Shown here: in pieces, positions 21,784-32,800 of the stretch
How positions within the stretch are numbered: the first letter of the stretch is position 1
Layout of the letters: each line of letters opens with the position of its first letter
Source: Adineta vaga
Lineage: Eukaryota; Rotifera
Reading direction: 5' to 3'
Length of the DNA stretch: 64,000 nucleotides
NCBI GenBank assembly: GCA_021613535.1
Contig: CP075494.1
Coordinates: 1,116,001-1,180,000 of the forward strand
Notes under the pieces: model-generated
What the model saw: the letters and a program-made list of their open reading frames with translations, nothing else
What the model was told of the DNA's origin: nothing
The model's database searches: none
Position numbers and translations under genes: made by a program

Positions 21784-22980
21784 ACTCGAATACATCATAC
21801 AAATCAATAAGAGAAACTGAATCATATAATTATTCCTTTATATATCTTGTATTGTAATATGATGTACGTTCCTATAAAATTTATTGGATTTAAAATAAAG
21901 AAAAGAATGTCTTATCAATTTTAAATCATCTTGAGGGTGGATGTGGGTGTGGGTGATAGTTGTATCTGACATCCACCCACCCACTCACACCCTCAAGAGG
22001 AATTCTCACCTCCATGTCACATGGCAACCGTATGACGAATAACATTCATAATAATGATCAACTTTATATGAATCATCTCTGGAACAAATTTCCAAAGAGG
22101 GAGAAAAATCGCCTTAGGGATATAATGGTTAATCAGTAACACGATCCCTGGTGTTACTAAAGAAGCCATGATCTAATTCCTGTCCTGCATAAACATTTTC
22201 TATGATTTTGAACAATAGAATTTATCTTCATGTTGAGCGAGGATGTTAGGAACGTGACGCTGATAATGAGGAAAAGAGTGCATTTTTGGGTAAGGAAGCA
22301 TGACAAAGTGATGTCATCTTTTGAAGTAATTTTTATATCTTTATTCTAATAGTAACTTAATCTACTATTTCATTAAATAAGAACTACAATAGTTGGTTTT
22401 TGATTCATAGCACATTTATATAATTCAAAGCAGACTAAAGTAAAGAGATAGTATTGTAAATAACGTCGAGTTTCACTAATTACACTATACCATTTTGCTT
22501 TGATAACAATTTGATGAATTTCTGTACAGTAAGATCAAACATTTTCTTTTTTGATAACGTATCATCATTATATAATTTATAAAGTGTCATATGAACGATA
22601 AGTTTTGAAAGTTCAACAGAAATGAATGAAATCTTTTTCCAGCTGTATATTAATAAGTTATTTAAAAAATATACAATCGATAGGGTGTAGAATTGGAACG
22701 TGTATAGTCTAATAGATTTTTACATATACTCTCATGTTGTCTTTAAGATATTTAGTTTTTCCAGAATTGAACTGAAAAAGAAAAGGGAAAACAATGATAC
22801 AAAAATATTCTTTAACTCGCTGTTCTCTTTCCTCTTCTTTTTCTTCTCATCCTAACGCAAATGTGAATACAAAAAAAAATCTTTTTTTCAATAATCAAAT
22901 GGCTCAATGAACATCTTGATAAATTATGTAATTTCATGTTCAATACGATTTTTTCAATCTCAGTTTTTCTGCTCTTTGTC
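21784..22980. other. Intergenic, no gene seen
   Basis: Holds a long telomere-like inverted repeat (21929-21999), then AT-rich DNA up to the TTAA that precedes the first piggyBac end. Confidence 0.5.
21929..21999. repeat. Telomere-like inverted repeat, 3' of receptor gene
   Basis: TCTTGAGGGTGGATGTGGGTGTG, spacer, then CATCCACCCACCCACTCACACCCTCAAGA. The arms reach about 25 bp with few mismatches, beginning about 145 bp after the receptor stop. Confidence 0.85.
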
Positions 22981-22984
22981 TTAA

Positions 22985-23375
22985 CTCTAGTCCTCCCAAC
23001 ATGGGTCATGTTTGACCCAGACATAAAAATTTAGAAATGCAGTATAATATTTTGATAGTTTCGGGTTTAAAGGAACATCTATCATCTATTATTGTGATGT
23101 ATGTATTGTGACCAGAAGAAACAAAAGGAGAACACACACTCCAAAGCAAAGCGAAGCGCATATATATATCCTTGGTCATGTATACATGACTCAAGAATCA
23201 TATACAAATGAGTAAGGAATGCCTTGACTCGTGAGATATCACGGCGAGATGCCGTGACAATTATGAACATAGAGCTGTTGCATAGTCTGAAATGAAACTC
23301 ATTTTCCTTAGTTCAACTCATTTCAAGTCTTCAATACAATATAGTACAATTTCATCAGTATTGAACATAATACTA
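22985..23375 (+). mobile_element. piggyBac left end (truncated copy)
   Basis: After TTAA at 22981-22984 comes CTCTAGTCCTCCCAACATGG, which differs at one base from the terminus of the complete piggyBac at 47672. The following ~390 bp match its left sub-terminal region, apart from an extra 172-bp block (about 23088-23260) bounded by ATTAT that the other copy lacks. The copy is interrupted at 23375 by the Tc1/mariner-type element, and no right end (GGGAGGACTAG) is seen downstream. Confidence 0.75.
23239..23257. repeat. Small perfect hairpin
   Basis: TCACGGC, loop GAGAT, GCCGTGA. It lies inside the 172-bp block present only in this piggyBac copy. Confidence 0.5.
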
Positions 23376-25819
23376 CAGTCCTTTGGTCTCAAATTCAGAT
23401 TGAAATTTTGATTTTTTTCACTTTTAACATTTTTTGATCTTTTCTATTTTTCATATGCAATAAAAGATATTTATTATATATTATGACTATTGTCGTATAT
23501 AGGCCGTGACGCGCTACAATTAACGCTATTTTAAAAAGCGACTGCTCCTAACATATATAAATAGTGACACATTTTATGCATAAGTGACACTTATAATGTT
23601 TTGATTTTTTTATATCACTGTTACGTGTTTTTGATCTTTTTCTTGATTGAATATTTACTTATACACAGTAGCTATCATTTGTCAATAGCGATTTAATTCA
23701 TTGTTGTTAATTGCTTAATTATAATAAAAATGGACATTGACCTCGACAATCATGGTGATGATTCTGATCATGGTGGTGACTCTCGTCGTGGTGGCTTTCG
23801 TCCTGGTGCTGGCCGTAAAAGAAAAACATTATCATCATCAATTCAGATGATGGCAAATGAAAGAAAACAACGAGCTGCACGTCGACAAGAAATATCGAGA
23901 TATAAAGCTCAATTAAGAGAATGGATAAATGATATAAAATGGTCACATCAAGGTGTTCCATCAACTTTTCATGATAATGCAACTGCTTTATTACTTATAT
24001 TTAATCTCATGTTAGAAAATGTTGATTTAACACAAACAGAAGCTGTTACTAAAGCTGCTCTGTATTTGGGTCGTGGTCCTTCTGCATTACGTGCATTGGT
24101 TGCACATTGGAATAAATATGAAGAGATATATGTTGAACCAGGTACAAGAGGTGGTTCATTAGGACAACAATCAACGGAATTATTTATATCTTTACCTCAT
24201 TTCATTATAACTACTATTATGGATCGTTATGCTGAAGGTAAAACTACTTCAGTTAAAGATATACAACAAGCTATCGTTGATATACATGATAAACATATAA
24301 GTTATTGGCCAATATATTATATCATGCATGATAAAATGAAATTATCATATGGCTTGCTAAAAGGTTCAATGAAGTTAACACAAGATGCTAATCGAATCAA
24401 ACGTATTGGTCAATTTCTAGTCAAATACAGCTCTGCTCTCAATTTGGAGAAGAATAAAGAAGCAATAGTCTGTTATATGGATGAATCATATGTGAATACA
24501 GGTCACCATGTTCATTATGGATGGTACACAGACAGTACAAACAGAAATATTCTTAGTGGTACTGGAGCTGGTAAAAGACTTATAATAGTGCATGCTATTA
24601 CTAGTGATGGTCTTCTCTACAACGTTGATTCATTAACAAATAAAATTATTTCTGCTGAATTGCTTTATGAAGCTAAAAATCCTTTCGGTGATTATCATTG
24701 TAACATGAATGGTCACAATTTTCGTTTATGGGTGAACCAATATTTATTTCCTGCATTTGAAGCTAAATATGGTTGTGATAAGAGAATGATTCTCGTATTG
24801 GATAATGCTCCGTATCATAAAGAACAAGGTGAAGGTTATGTCAATCTAAAATCTATGTCAAAGATCGATATGATTGATATTCTTCTTTCCAAAAAAGTAC
24901 GCAATATAGTAGTCATTCGAAATGGACAACCAAAAACGTTCAACCAGAATGAATGGAAAATGAATGGTCCATCAGGTCCTTATAAAAAAGAATTACAAGT
25001 ATTTATGGAAAGTTGGATCAAACAATATCCTGATCTTCAGAAAACGTTATTGGAGAAATTATTCGAACATAAATCATTAGCTGCAAAAACCGGTGTACCT
25101 GACTTTCATTATTTGATATTTACTCCACCATATAGTCCTCAACTTCAACCTATCGAATTAGTGTGGGCTTATGTTAAAGGTTATGTTGCTAAACAATTTA
25201 CATCTTCTAGAACTGTTCAACAATTAATTGAACAAACGAAGAAAGGGTTCTACGGCGATGGAGGTGATCATGAAGCAATATCAGCAGAAATGGTCAGAAA
25301 AATGATTGTACATGCTCATAAATATTGTGATATGCTTATTAACGACAATCCTCTGTTAAAAGGATCTATAAATAACATAAAGAATGTAAAAGATTACGAA
25401 GAAGTCGAAGAAGTCGACGAAAAAGAAGAAGATGAAGATGAGGATGATGATATCAATATAGAAGCCGATGATATTATTGAATAACTTTCATTAAAAAGTA
25501 TTATCGTGCACAGCACTTCTGGACTTGATGGTTAGAATGATTGATCGACATTAAAAATGTTATTTTTCTGTATAAATCAGTTGTCATTTATATAAAATAT
25601 AAAATTGAAAAATTTATGTCACACTTTTTTTCTAACATATTTTCTTTTAATCTTTTTATAACTACTGTTCAATCATCTGTTACTAGTATCACACCATTAT
25701 ATAGCTTATAGTGTCCTCTAGCAAACATTCAAGTACGGTAATAAAAATAATGGAAAATAGTTTCAGGAGAAGTAATCAAACAAACTCACCATTAATCTGA
25801 ATTTGAGACCAAAGGACTG
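23376..25819 (+). mobile_element. IS630/Tc1/mariner-superfamily transposon, apparently intact
   Basis: A 2,444-bp element with perfect terminal inverted repeats of about 26 bp, beginning CAGTCCTTTGGTCTCAAATT and ending in its complement, flanked by TA on both sides (23374-23375 and 25820-25821). It contains one uninterrupted transposase gene. It sits inside the left end of a piggyBac copy, so it is the younger insertion. Confidence 0.9.
23730..25484 (+). CDS. DDE transposase, IS630/Tc1/mariner superfamily
   Basis: 584 residues, uninterrupted. The N-terminus is low-complexity (Asp/His/Gly-rich, then GGFRPGAGRKRKTL). A helix-turn-helix type region follows (EAVTKAALYLGRGPSALRALV), and then the catalytic core: first Asp in CYMDESYVNTGHH, second in LVLDNAPYHKE, and the third acidic residue, Glu, in PPYSPQLQPIELVWAYVK. 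GTGAGKRLIIVHAI and DYHCNMNGHNF are also family features. The C-terminus is an acidic tail (EEVDEKEEDEDEDDD). It cuts and re-inserts the surrounding element at TA sites. With intact TIRs and an open frame it may be active or recently active. Confidence 0.9.
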   Translation: MDIDLDNHGDDSDHGGDSRRGGFRPGAGRKRKTLSSSIQMMANERKQRAARRQEISRYKAQLREWINDIKWSHQGVPSTFHDNATALLLIFNLMLENVDLTQTEAVTKAALYLGRGPSALRALVAHWNKYEEIYVEPGTRGGSLGQQSTELFISLPHFIITTIMDRYAEGKTTSVKDIQQAIVDIHDKHISYWPIYYIMHDKMKLSYGLLKGSMKLTQDANRIKRIGQFLVKYSSALNLEKNKEAIVCYMDESYVNTGHHVHYGWYTDSTNRNILSGTGAGKRLIIVHAITSDGLLYNVDSLTNKIISAELLYEAKNPFGDYHCNMNGHNFRLWVNQYLFPAFEAKYGCDKRMILVLDNAPYHKEQGEGYVNLKSMSKIDMIDILLSKKVRNIVVIRNGQPKTFNQNEWKMNGPSGPYKKELQVFMESWIKQYPDLQKTLLEKLFEHKSLAAKTGVPDFHYLIFTPPYSPQLQPIELVWAYVKGYVAKQFTSSRTVQQLIEQTKKGFYGDGGDHEAISAEMVRKMIVHAHKYCDMLINDNPLLKGSINNIKNVKDYEEVEEVDEKEEDEDEDDDINIEADDIIE

Positions 25820-25821
25820 TA

Positions 25822-26978
25822 GTTTGATACTATAAGCGAAATTAAACGTCTTTTCGTTTTGCAATAAAACTGGATATACATTATCAAACGAGCTGACCGT
25901 TTGTTCTATCTATATTAAGATGATAATGGAACGAATATTACAAAAAGAATGTGAAGGGTAGATGATAAACTACACACTTATCAGGTGAAGGTTATACTAC
26001 AAAGTAAGTTACACACGTCACTTACAACATACAACCATCTATCATTGAATACGAATAAATCACAAACCACAAAATTTTATTCTGTTTACTCGAAAGGTAT
26101 CTACGTTTGTTATAATTATTCGATTTTAATATCGGTGACACTTAAAAAAACAGTATGTTGAGTATTAAGATCTGAGAAGTTTCTGCTACACAAGAAATCT
26201 ATGTTTTAAATGAAAATATAGAATTCTAAATATTAAGCTTATATGAATACGATAGTTGAAAACAACAAAGAGTAGCTGTCTAATTCGACTTCGAACATAA
26301 ATGACGAATTCGTAAAAGCGTTTTTAGACATAGTCGTTGGTAGATAAATATTTGGCATAAATAAAATTCGTAAAGAGAAAGTTCAAGTTTTATCATTTAT
26401 TTTCGGAGTGATATCAAATAGCTGAATGTGTATTTATATTCGAATTCGAATTAGGCAGCTCATGGTGTATTTGAGGGGAAGAGAATATCCATATCTTCAC
26501 TCCATCCTCACCTTCAATACCACTTCTTATTTTAATAATCCATTTCGCAGCTTTAAAGATTGAAGTTCTGGAAAAACTTTGGTAAAAAGTATTTATAAAA
26601 ATAAATCTGAGAAAAAGTAAAGTCGCGAGATGATATTCTCGAAAAAAAACCGCCTCATAAAATCTATCTTAAAAGAGATCGCATCTTTTTGTATCATTTA
26701 GATAGTATCTCATATGTTTTCATTTCGGCTCTATTACATACTATCTATAATATAATATATATTTATTTAACTTTTATCTACAAGGATTTGTATGCGTGAG
26801 TAAATTTATTCTATCCACGATACCATCACTCTCATCCATATACTTATATTTATTTGACATTAACAGAAGTGTGATAAAATTTGCGTTTATGTTATATAGG
26901 CTTGTGAAAAATTGGTTTTCATCGTCAAGGGCGATATTATTCAACAGTTATTCGAATTCTTTATCTTATTGCACAACA
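25822..26978. other. Intergenic, no gene seen
   Basis: AT-rich DNA after the transposon. The metalloprotease frame could extend upstream to 26796, but that part (LSSIYLYLFDINRSV...) looks non-coding, so I start the gene at 26979. Confidence 0.5.
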
Positions 26979-29102
26979 ATGCACTCAACAATGTATTGCT
27001 TCTTTCTTTTCTATACTATAATTATTCGTATGCCTGAAATTTTAACTGATGCTCGATTAGATGGTCTGGTTGTTGATCCACATTTTGTATGGAAAAAACA
27101 AACAGTTACTATTGCTTTCCTAAACGGAGACGAGAGACAACGTTTAGAGCTCCGAAAAATCTATTTTCAGTGGTTTAAGTGCAGTCAACTTCATTTTTCT
27201 GAAGTACCTCTTAGCCAAGGTGCTGACATTCGTGTCGGGTTAGGGCTCGATAGAAGTCGCAGTTGGTCTTTGACTGGATCATTATCCGCTGACTACTCGG
27301 TTAATTTAACATCTGGAAAAGTGTATCGTGATTTGAAAAGAACTCGTGATTTGAAAAGAACTCGTGATCCATCTATGGTTGTTGCTTCAATCTCTAAACG
27401 CCGTGTTCTACATGAAGGTGGTCACTCTCTTTCAGCAAGACATGAACATGGCCATACATTAGCGAATATTAGCTGGCATCCAGATTTTATCAACGGGAAA
27501 ATGTATCTACAGATGACCAGCGAATACATACGAAATAATTACCTTCAAACTTTTCCATTAAATCAAAGTTCGGGTCCATTCGATAAGTGAGTTAGGTGGA
27601 GAATTTGAAGAACGAATAGGCACCTAAAGAGTATTGTATCACATTAAAATAGTAAACATCCGATTGAATAACGTTTCTACTTTGCTTATGTGTGGGTGTG
27701 AGTGTAGATTCGTGTCCTCCTCGAATACCATTGTTCTCACCCACGCCCTCACCCTCCGACGTTGGACCGACTCAGAGAAAACCGGATCTTCAAAATTTTC
27801 TTTGTAGACTGAGCCCCCCCCTGGTTCCACTATTAAAAACAAGATATTTGTATACATCGTTTGTTTGATGAACTTTAGAAAGAGCGTGATGCTCTATAAA
27901 ATCTTTCCGTCGATAACAACTAACAATTTCTCAACCGAATTAAATGAAGATTTATCGATAAACGATCAATTATATGCTTCTGAAATTTATAGTCAGTTTT
28001 TTCACAATGATTACAATCGCTGTAAGAAGAAAATAATTCCTGGAAATCCAAAGTTTAAAGAAGAAATTCACTGCTATGATACATGGTATACACAATGTAT
28101 ATCTTTCGTACGTAATAACGACTTTTGCGAGGAGTATCGAGATTCGTGGAAGGAATATCAATATATTCTGTGGCTAAAAAATGAAACTCTACCTGTCTTT
28201 CACTGGCACATAGAAGGTAAGTACTATTTCTTATGCATCATTAGAAAGCTTAAAATTCAAAATATGATGTAATGCTTACGATAGTTGTTTCTCACAGTGA
28301 CGGGTAACGAAGAAACATTTTGTAATTAAATTTTTCTAGACAAATTATACGAAATTGGCCGATACTAAAAACTTGAATCAGTTACTTATCATTTATAGAA
28401 ATTAGATAATATTCTAAAATATAATAGTAAACATTTGTTTTTAAAAGCTATACTAGAAAGAAGCTTGCGCGACGCTACATACATATTCTATCGTCGTGTG
28501 CAAAATGTATTTATTGTTACGATCCCTGAATTACTCTGAATGCGAATAATAAATTAAGAACTCTATTTTTTTCCGCGTGTAGAAGAAATACGATATTGGT
28601 AGTAGGTCACATAAGAGTCGTTGGTATCTGAAGCAAATTAACCGAAAGATATATAAAATGATCTTTGTTTTTATAAATTTCGTTCAGTCGGTTTTTTTTA
28701 ATTAGACAAAATCGAATGATATATCAGATATTTCAGCAAGGAACAAAAACATTCATAAATCTGATTTAGAATGTGAGATGATACGACTTAGGCAACTTTC
28801 AATGGTTATTTTCTATCTGAAGTATTTTCGAATAGATGAAGAAGGATATATTTTTGTAGATTAGTTTTCATAATTATAATTTAAATCAGGTAGACTACAA
28901 TTGTATGAACTACGAGTTTTGAAGTTTTGTTCTTTCACTTTTTGAATAAAAAGTTTCGAGAAATTATTTTAATTATACAAATATCATTATTTCTGGTTTT
29001 GCAGCGAATGATACTACAATGTTTATTATATTCTTACTCATTTTACTGATCTTCTGCTTTGGATTCGTAATCTGGCAAAATCGGTATGTTATACTATGCT
29101 AA
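26979..29102 (+). CDS. Zinc metalloprotease (astacin-like zincin) with C-terminal membrane anchor
   Basis: Three exons join in frame: 26979-27586, 27879-28216 and 29005-29102, giving 347 residues. It starts with a signal-like segment (MHSTMYCFFLFYTIIIR). The ZnMc-type fold shows in QTVTIAFLNGDERQRL, GADIRVGL and SWSLTG. The zinc site is HEGGHSLSARHEH (residues 145-157), the HExxHxxGxxHE pattern with Ala-Arg in place of Gly-x. Exon 2 begins at the Met-turn region (KKSVMLYKIFPSITTNN). Exon 3 adds a membrane helix (TMFIIFLLILLIFCFGFVIW) and ends at TAA 29100-29102; splicing at GTATGT 29084 is an alternative. A direct repeat encodes DLKRTRDLKRTRD. Likely an extracellular or membrane-bound protease. 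Intron 1 holds a telomere-like inverted repeat. Confidence 0.7.
27690..27757. repeat. Telomere-like inverted repeat inside an intron
   Basis: TGTGTGGGTGTGAGTG, spacer, then CTCACCCACGCCCTCACCCTC. It lies within intron 1 (27587-27878) of the metalloprotease gene. Confidence 0.75.
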
Positions 29103-29869
29103 TGTATATAGTTATATCATCCGAGTTACCAGTATATTAAAATTTTTTAAAGATTTCTCTTAGTGTTTCGATTATTTCTTTGAACATTAATTGTAACGGA
29201 TTCTATCAGGGAGATATCGAAGTAGAGTGACTTTCAAACTTCATAAAACTTTTCCAACAACGACATAAGTTGATTATATAACGAAATGTTTGATCGAATA
29301 TCCGAAAACGTAACAGAATTCGATTAATCTGAGAGAATTTGAACAATCCGATATAGATGCACATATATATAGATTTATTTAAGATTATTTAGTCTGATAA
29401 TATATAAGTGAAAGAGAATGAGATGATAATAAATATAAATATGCAGGTAAGAAAGAAAGAAAAAGGACAAAAACAACATCATTTCATCGATGAAAATTTT
29501 GTTTTTTCAGTACTTTTATTAAAATGTCTTTATGATAGAAAGTATTTTATTAAATAGAATGATATGACGACAATTTGCTAATAAAAGAGATGAGAGGATG
29601 ATAAAAACAAAGCAGTAAGATTAGAAAATCAGGTGATGACGATGATGATAGCATAAAACTTTACTTTTCACAAAAGATAAAATGATCATAAGACAGAAAA
29701 ATAAAGAAAGAAAACATAGGACATTATATATCCTATGGAGATAAAAAGTAAATTATTACAGAAGATAAAAGTAAACGATAAATATATTAAATTGTTTTTA
29801 AATTTTTATATTAAATCTTCACATTGATAATTCATTTGTCTATAATTTAGATATTTTTTATCGTATTGA
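29103..29869. other. Intergenic or intronic, no gene seen
   Basis: AT-rich DNA between the metalloprotease stop and the next ATG. An acceptor-like TATAATTTAG at 29841-29850 just before that ATG could be a trans- or cis-splice acceptor. Confidence 0.45.
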
Positions 29870-32800
29870 ATGGCATTAACCGATAAAATAAAATATAATG
29901 AAGTGACTTCAACTGATGAACGAACAGAATTCATCTCATCAGTAACTCGAAAGGAAAATCGATCAAGAAAACAGTAAATATTTTAAACATTGATTTAATG
30001 AAATTAAAGATATTTACATATTTAGATCATCATGGTCGATTACTTTCTTACAGAATCAAATAAAAATCATCTGTATATTTATAATATTTGTTGTTATTGT
30101 AACTGGTTTGATAATATTCTTTATTCATTCTCAATCATCATCGGTCAAAAATGATTCTATAGAAAATAATCAACGTAAGAACTATTATTTCAAAACTGTT
30201 TTATCACTCATTTTAATCTATAATTAATTGATGATTATATATATATATATATATTTCTATAGGAATTCCTCAATTACGATCATATAGAGAAGTAAATGAT
30301 TTTTATCTATTGACAATTGAATATGATTTATTTATTTGATAGAAACATCGAACACCAGATAGTCTTGGTCATATGAATATTTATATAGATAAAAATAATC
30401 AAAATAATTATCATCAACATCGTTTACCTGTAGCTCGATATAATCGACATCGCATGCGTTTGTTTTCCTTCACTAAATATATCTATCTTTTTTTTCAATT
30501 TTTATTTTCTAGCATTTCGTGGTCCATTTCTTAATTTTATGCCATGGATTCCCATATTTGCTGATCGATTTACTAAACAAACTATTATTTTCTCATCATC
30601 AGGCGGTTTGAAATAATTCGAATTCATTTTTGAACCGAAATAAAATTGTGTCATGTCGTTTTTTTTTAGTTTATATTCTTCCACCATTGATCAATACATA
30701 TGGTCAATTATTTTCAGTTGCTCAACTTATTGCTTCAGGTTATGCAAGTTTAGTAAGTGGTGGATCAACATTAAATGGAAATATCGACATGCTTCGTTAC
30801 TTTCAACCTCAACCATGTAAGTTTTTATTGTCTTTATTTTGTTGTTTTGTAAAATATTTGATTGTTGAATGTGTTAGTAATTGGTCCAGGTATTCCAGTG
30901 ATCAATCCTTTGACTGGTGGGTTTGTAGGTGGGATGTATGGTAACTTTGGTTCATTTCGAAAAGCTCGAGGTTATGAATCGCGATCAAATATTGATTATC
31001 CGTATGAAAGAGAAGGTGATGATGATGATGGTTATGAAGAAGAAGAAAGAAAAACAGACGGTTATGTACGCCCTTATAATTCATATAAAAATATCAAAAA
31101 ACCATACAAGAAAAGTACAAGAACAAGTAGCACACGGGGTGAGATGAAATTTCTGCAATATTTTTTTTGTTTATCGCATTACTAGTTTTTAGAGAAAGAT
31201 AAAGAGTGGATGTGAGTCAGAGATGTCCATGGCGGCGCGGGAGCGGCAGTAAAGTTTTATTGACCGTAGCGGCGCGGCGCGGCAGCGGCAGCTTTCAGAA
31301 AAAGGAAATTTTAAGAACTCGTAAATTTACATAAAAACTTCATTTTGAAGAACGCTAAACCATGAAACTTGATGAATTTCATTGTTTAGAAGGCATAGCT
31401 TTAATTTAAATCAATTACAGACTTGGAAATCCAGAGATTTTCAAACTCAGCGTCGCGGCTCACTTTTTTTTACCATGGCGGCGCGGTAGCGGCGCGGTCG
31501 CAATTTTTTATTTATGGCAGCGGCGCGGCAGCGGCACATGTCCACCCGCTATGGACATCTCTGATGTGAGTAGAGAGAACAGTCGTCCTTACATCATTTT
31601 TGACAGTATCTTTGAATGAATTACAGATTTGTACATTATATATAAGATAAATCTTTATATGTTGGTGATTCCATGGGACTTGTGACACGATATACACAAC
31701 ATTCACCAAATCGTTTGCAACTTTCAGGGCTTGTGTAATAATCAGTTCTAAGACTTTTTTGCTCTCGGACGAAAGTTCTAGGACGTCTTGTTGATGAGTT
31801 GTAGCCCAAATACCTAGTACCCTCTGGAACGGTTTTCTGAAGTACCTTATTCTTTGTAACACACATAGTTTTGCACTACTTTGTGCTACAGAAATTCTGA
31901 TCAAATATTTGGATTTCTCATCATCAGGGCTATCAGAATCACTACTTTTAAAAAGTTTTTGGGTTCGTCCAGGAACCAAAGGTCTCTGGAAACCCTTTTC
32001 AATACCTTAGTATTCGACGCTCGAGAACTCCATAACTAGACAACTCTGAAATCCGAGAAGCATCTCATCAGATAGAGCATCAAAAGATCTATCGGACCAT
32101 ATGTGCGCCGTCGGACGGGAGTGAGATTTCACCGAGACCAGATCTCCAGAAAACCAACATAGGTTTTTGAAAAATCATAATCTTTTTTTGTCAGATTGAA
32201 CGAAAAGTATCTGCCAATTTTTTTATTTAATGAATCATCCCATAGCAGTACTCAGAAGACCGCTTAGATCGATAGAGATTCTACAAAAATCTCTGAAGAA
32301 CTATCTTGGATCTATGCTTTTTTCCACTGACACGTATGTATTAATAGTTTAGTAAAGCAATGTTAATATTTTAATGATTTGAAAAGCTATGTTTTGGATG
32401 CATGATAAGAAGAATAAAACCGGAGAGGAACGTGTTAAAGCGTGAATGTTTTTGAGTCTAAGCTACTGGATGTTTTACGGCAATTGATACGATTCACTGC
32501 CAAAGGATCGAATTGATGAAAACTACGAATTCCGTGAATCCAACCTGTCAAAAAAGGAAGGAAATCTTTTATCAATGTTAGAAAGGAGGATCTGACCTTT
32601 GACAGCCTTTTGAATCAGTCGTTTGCTCAGATTCATAGACTCAGAGTTTATCTTTATATCTTGCCGACTAAGATAAAAGACATTGATCTTGGTGTCGGTT
32701 GAGGCGAATTGATAAAGCTCTTGTGGGGTTAAGATGGGATCTGTTCGTCGTCCACTGAGTACTCTACGAGTTGCACGGTATTTCAGAGCTGCCCCAATCC

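Noticed and set aside
23719-23982. His-rich minus-strand frame
   Set aside because: Complement of the Asp/His-rich start of the transposase gene.
27639-27857. Minus-strand frame around the telomere-like repeat
   Set aside because: It lies inside an intron defined by a perfect in-frame join and has no motif.
29084-29850. A fourth metalloprotease exon (splice at 29084 to 29851)
   Set aside because: Possible, but it would add only a few residues before a stop at 29867-29869; reading on to TAA 29100-29102 is simpler.
30451-30512. GC-AG intron starting at 30452
   Set aside because: A normal GT donor at 30458 gives the same phase and a sensible product.
31512-31979. Open frame MVPGRTQKLFKSS on the minus strand and its twin on the plus strand near 35372
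   Set aside because: The frame is duplicated because it lies in the foldback arms; the conservation is explained at DNA level and there is no known domain.
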